Shown here: positions 63,090 through 64,000 of the stretch, piece after piece
How positions within the stretch are numbered: position 1 is the stretch's first letter
How the letters are laid out: each line of letters starts with the position of its first letter
From: Zobellia russellii
GTDB lineage: Bacteria > Bacteroidota > Bacteroidia > Flavobacteriales > Flavobacteriaceae
DNA: 64,000 bases
Assembly (NCBI RefSeq): GCF_018728565.1
Contig: NZ_JACSOI010000001.1
Coordinates: forward strand, 62,001-126,000
Direction of reading: 5' to 3'
Notes under the pieces: generated by a model
Seen by the model: the letters and a program-made list of their open reading frames with translations, nothing else
Told to the model about the DNA's origin: nothing
Database searches by the model: none
Program-made: the position numbers and the translations under genes

Positions 63090-64000
63090 TTATACCGAAA
63101 ACGACTTATCCACCAATTGTTTTTCTTTGTTAAGACCATACTTTGCCTCATACCCATACTTATGGTCTTCCTTGAGAGCATCATTAAATATGATATAACT
63201 TTTTTTCTTCTTGTCCCGTGGAATCAAATTTTCTAAATCTTCTAAAAATTCTATTTTAGAAACATTTCTTCTTACTACGAATAGGTTAATATCCATAACA
63301 TCTAAGAGCAATAAGAAGTCTGATACCAACCCTACTGCTGGTGTATCCAAAATCACGTAGTCATATTCTATTTTTAGCTCCTCTATTACAGCTTTCATCT
63401 TATCTCCGGATAAAAGCTCATGTACATTACCATCTACTACAGCAGTTGGAATAAACTTTAGATTTTCCAACTTTTCATGCGTTCGAATCACATCTTTTAT
63501 AGAGTTCACTTCACCTTTAAGGTAATTTGAAAGTCCTCTACCTTTTACCTTACCTACATGGTTTACCAAACTTGGGTTGCGCAAGTCTGCATCTATGATA
63601 ACTGTTTTCTTTCCGGCTTCGGCAAGCGTAATTCCTAGATTAATTGCGCTATATGTTTTTCCTTCTTCCGGCAGAATAGAAGTTATACCTATAACACCTT
63701 TGTCTTGTGAATTTATCAGTTTAAGATTGGTTGTTAAATCCCGGAAAGATTCTTTTAATTTCCAAAGTGCTACTTCTGAGTCCGCTTCGGAAGTTTTAAA
63801 ATTCTGTCCGACAAAATCAAATAGCTGCTGACTACCCCTAATTTTTTTTATGGCCTTTTCCAGCTCTTGGCCTATATAAGGAACTTTAAAGGATTTTTCT
63901 TTTACTTCGTCATCATAGTGCACAATACTGGCAATGATTGGCATGTCACTATTGGCCATTACTTGATGTACATTTTCTATAGTATCGTCAGGAGAAAAGA
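63090..64000 (-). CDS. Wzc/CpsD-type tyrosine kinase, C-terminal part (runs off the window)
   Basis: The frame stays open without a stop to the window end beyond the internal ATG at 63959 (preceding residues SPDDTIENVHQV), so this is the C-terminal part of a larger Wzc-like polysaccharide co-polymerase. Kinase motifs are the Walker A ILPEEGKTYSAINLG, A' VIIDADLRNP and B YVILDTPAVGLVSDF. The tail carries a small tyrosine cluster (KYGYEAKYG) for autophosphorylation. It controls chain length and export of the exopolysaccharide. Confidence 0.9.
   Translation of the reverse strand, partial: FSPDDTIENVHQVMANSDMPIIASIVHYDDEVKEKSFKVPYIGQELEKAIKKIRGSQQLFDFVGQNFKTSEADSEVALWKLKESFRDLTTNLKLINSQDKGVIGITSILPEEGKTYSAINLGITLAEAGKKTVIIDADLRNPSLVNHVGKVKGRGLSNYLKGEVNSIKDVIRTHEKLENLKFIPTAVVDGNVHELLSGDKMKAVIEELKIEYDYVILDTPAVGLVSDFLLLLDVMDINLFVVRRNVSKIEFLEDLENLIPRDKKKKSYIIFNDALKEDHKYGYEAKYGLNKEKQLVDKSFSV

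Overview
The window looks like chromosome of a marine member of the Bacteroidota, most likely a flavobacterium of the Zobellia/Maribacter type. The evidence is moderate-to-low GC, type IX secretion components (PorP/SprF-like protein, OmpA partner, gliding-type C-terminal sorting domain), Bacteroidota -7 promoter boxes (TAnnTTTG), a Nudix-type arabinose regulator and many surface lipoproteins. No phage, insertion sequence, CRISPR array or rRNA operon was seen. One tRNA is present, tRNA-Arg(CCT).

Layout. 0.1-7.6 kb: housekeeping and envelope genes, namely a membrane-anchored M28 peptidase, two SDR proteins (one an SDR-type threonine dehydrogenase), a TPR protein, a phytase-like lipoprotein and several clear terminators. 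7.7-13.6 kb: a minus-strand T9SS trio of large adhesin, PorP/SprF and OmpA-TPR protein. 14-21.9 kb: a CAP lipoprotein, then a polyamine locus on the minus strand (arginine decarboxylase, agmatinase, deoxyhypusine-synthase homologue, small acidic protein). It continues into a GNAT-nitrilase fusion and a RimB-RimK fusion. Upstream of the decarboxylase lies an unlisted 57-codon leader ORF that overlaps a foldable RNA element. 22-23.2 kb: a secreted protein, a 35-aa coiled-coil ORF and the tRNA.

23.2-34.5 kb: a catabolic-looking cluster with a secreted esterase, a three-part TRAP transporter, a periplasmic RidA, a Tat-exported beta-propeller protein, and DUF1501 and cytochrome/DUF1549/DUF1553 proteins of the planctomycete type. 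A divergent membrane-spanning winged-helix regulator sits beside it, with paired palindromes in the shared promoter region. 34.5-40.9 kb: an L-arabinose operon (araB-araD-symporter-araA) with a Nudix AraR-like regulator and a good operator candidate.

41.2-47.1 kb (plus strand): an Arn-like set of epimerase, FAD oxidoreductase, NodB deacetylase, membrane GT2 and GT-C glycosyltransferase, probably building and transferring a lipid-linked sugar. 47.1-64 kb (minus strand): a Wzx/Wzy/Wzc-type exopolysaccharide locus with four GT4-like transferases and an MBOAT plus SGNH acetylation pair. Unusually, it also holds three paralogous polysaccharide lyases, one of them on a large PKD-repeat lipoprotein. 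The last gene (Wzc-like kinase) runs off the window end.

The strongest candidates for undescribed biology are the leader ORF/RNA before the arginine decarboxylase, the TRAP-DUF1501-DUF1553 cluster with its membrane regulator, and the lyase trio inside the exopolysaccharide locus.
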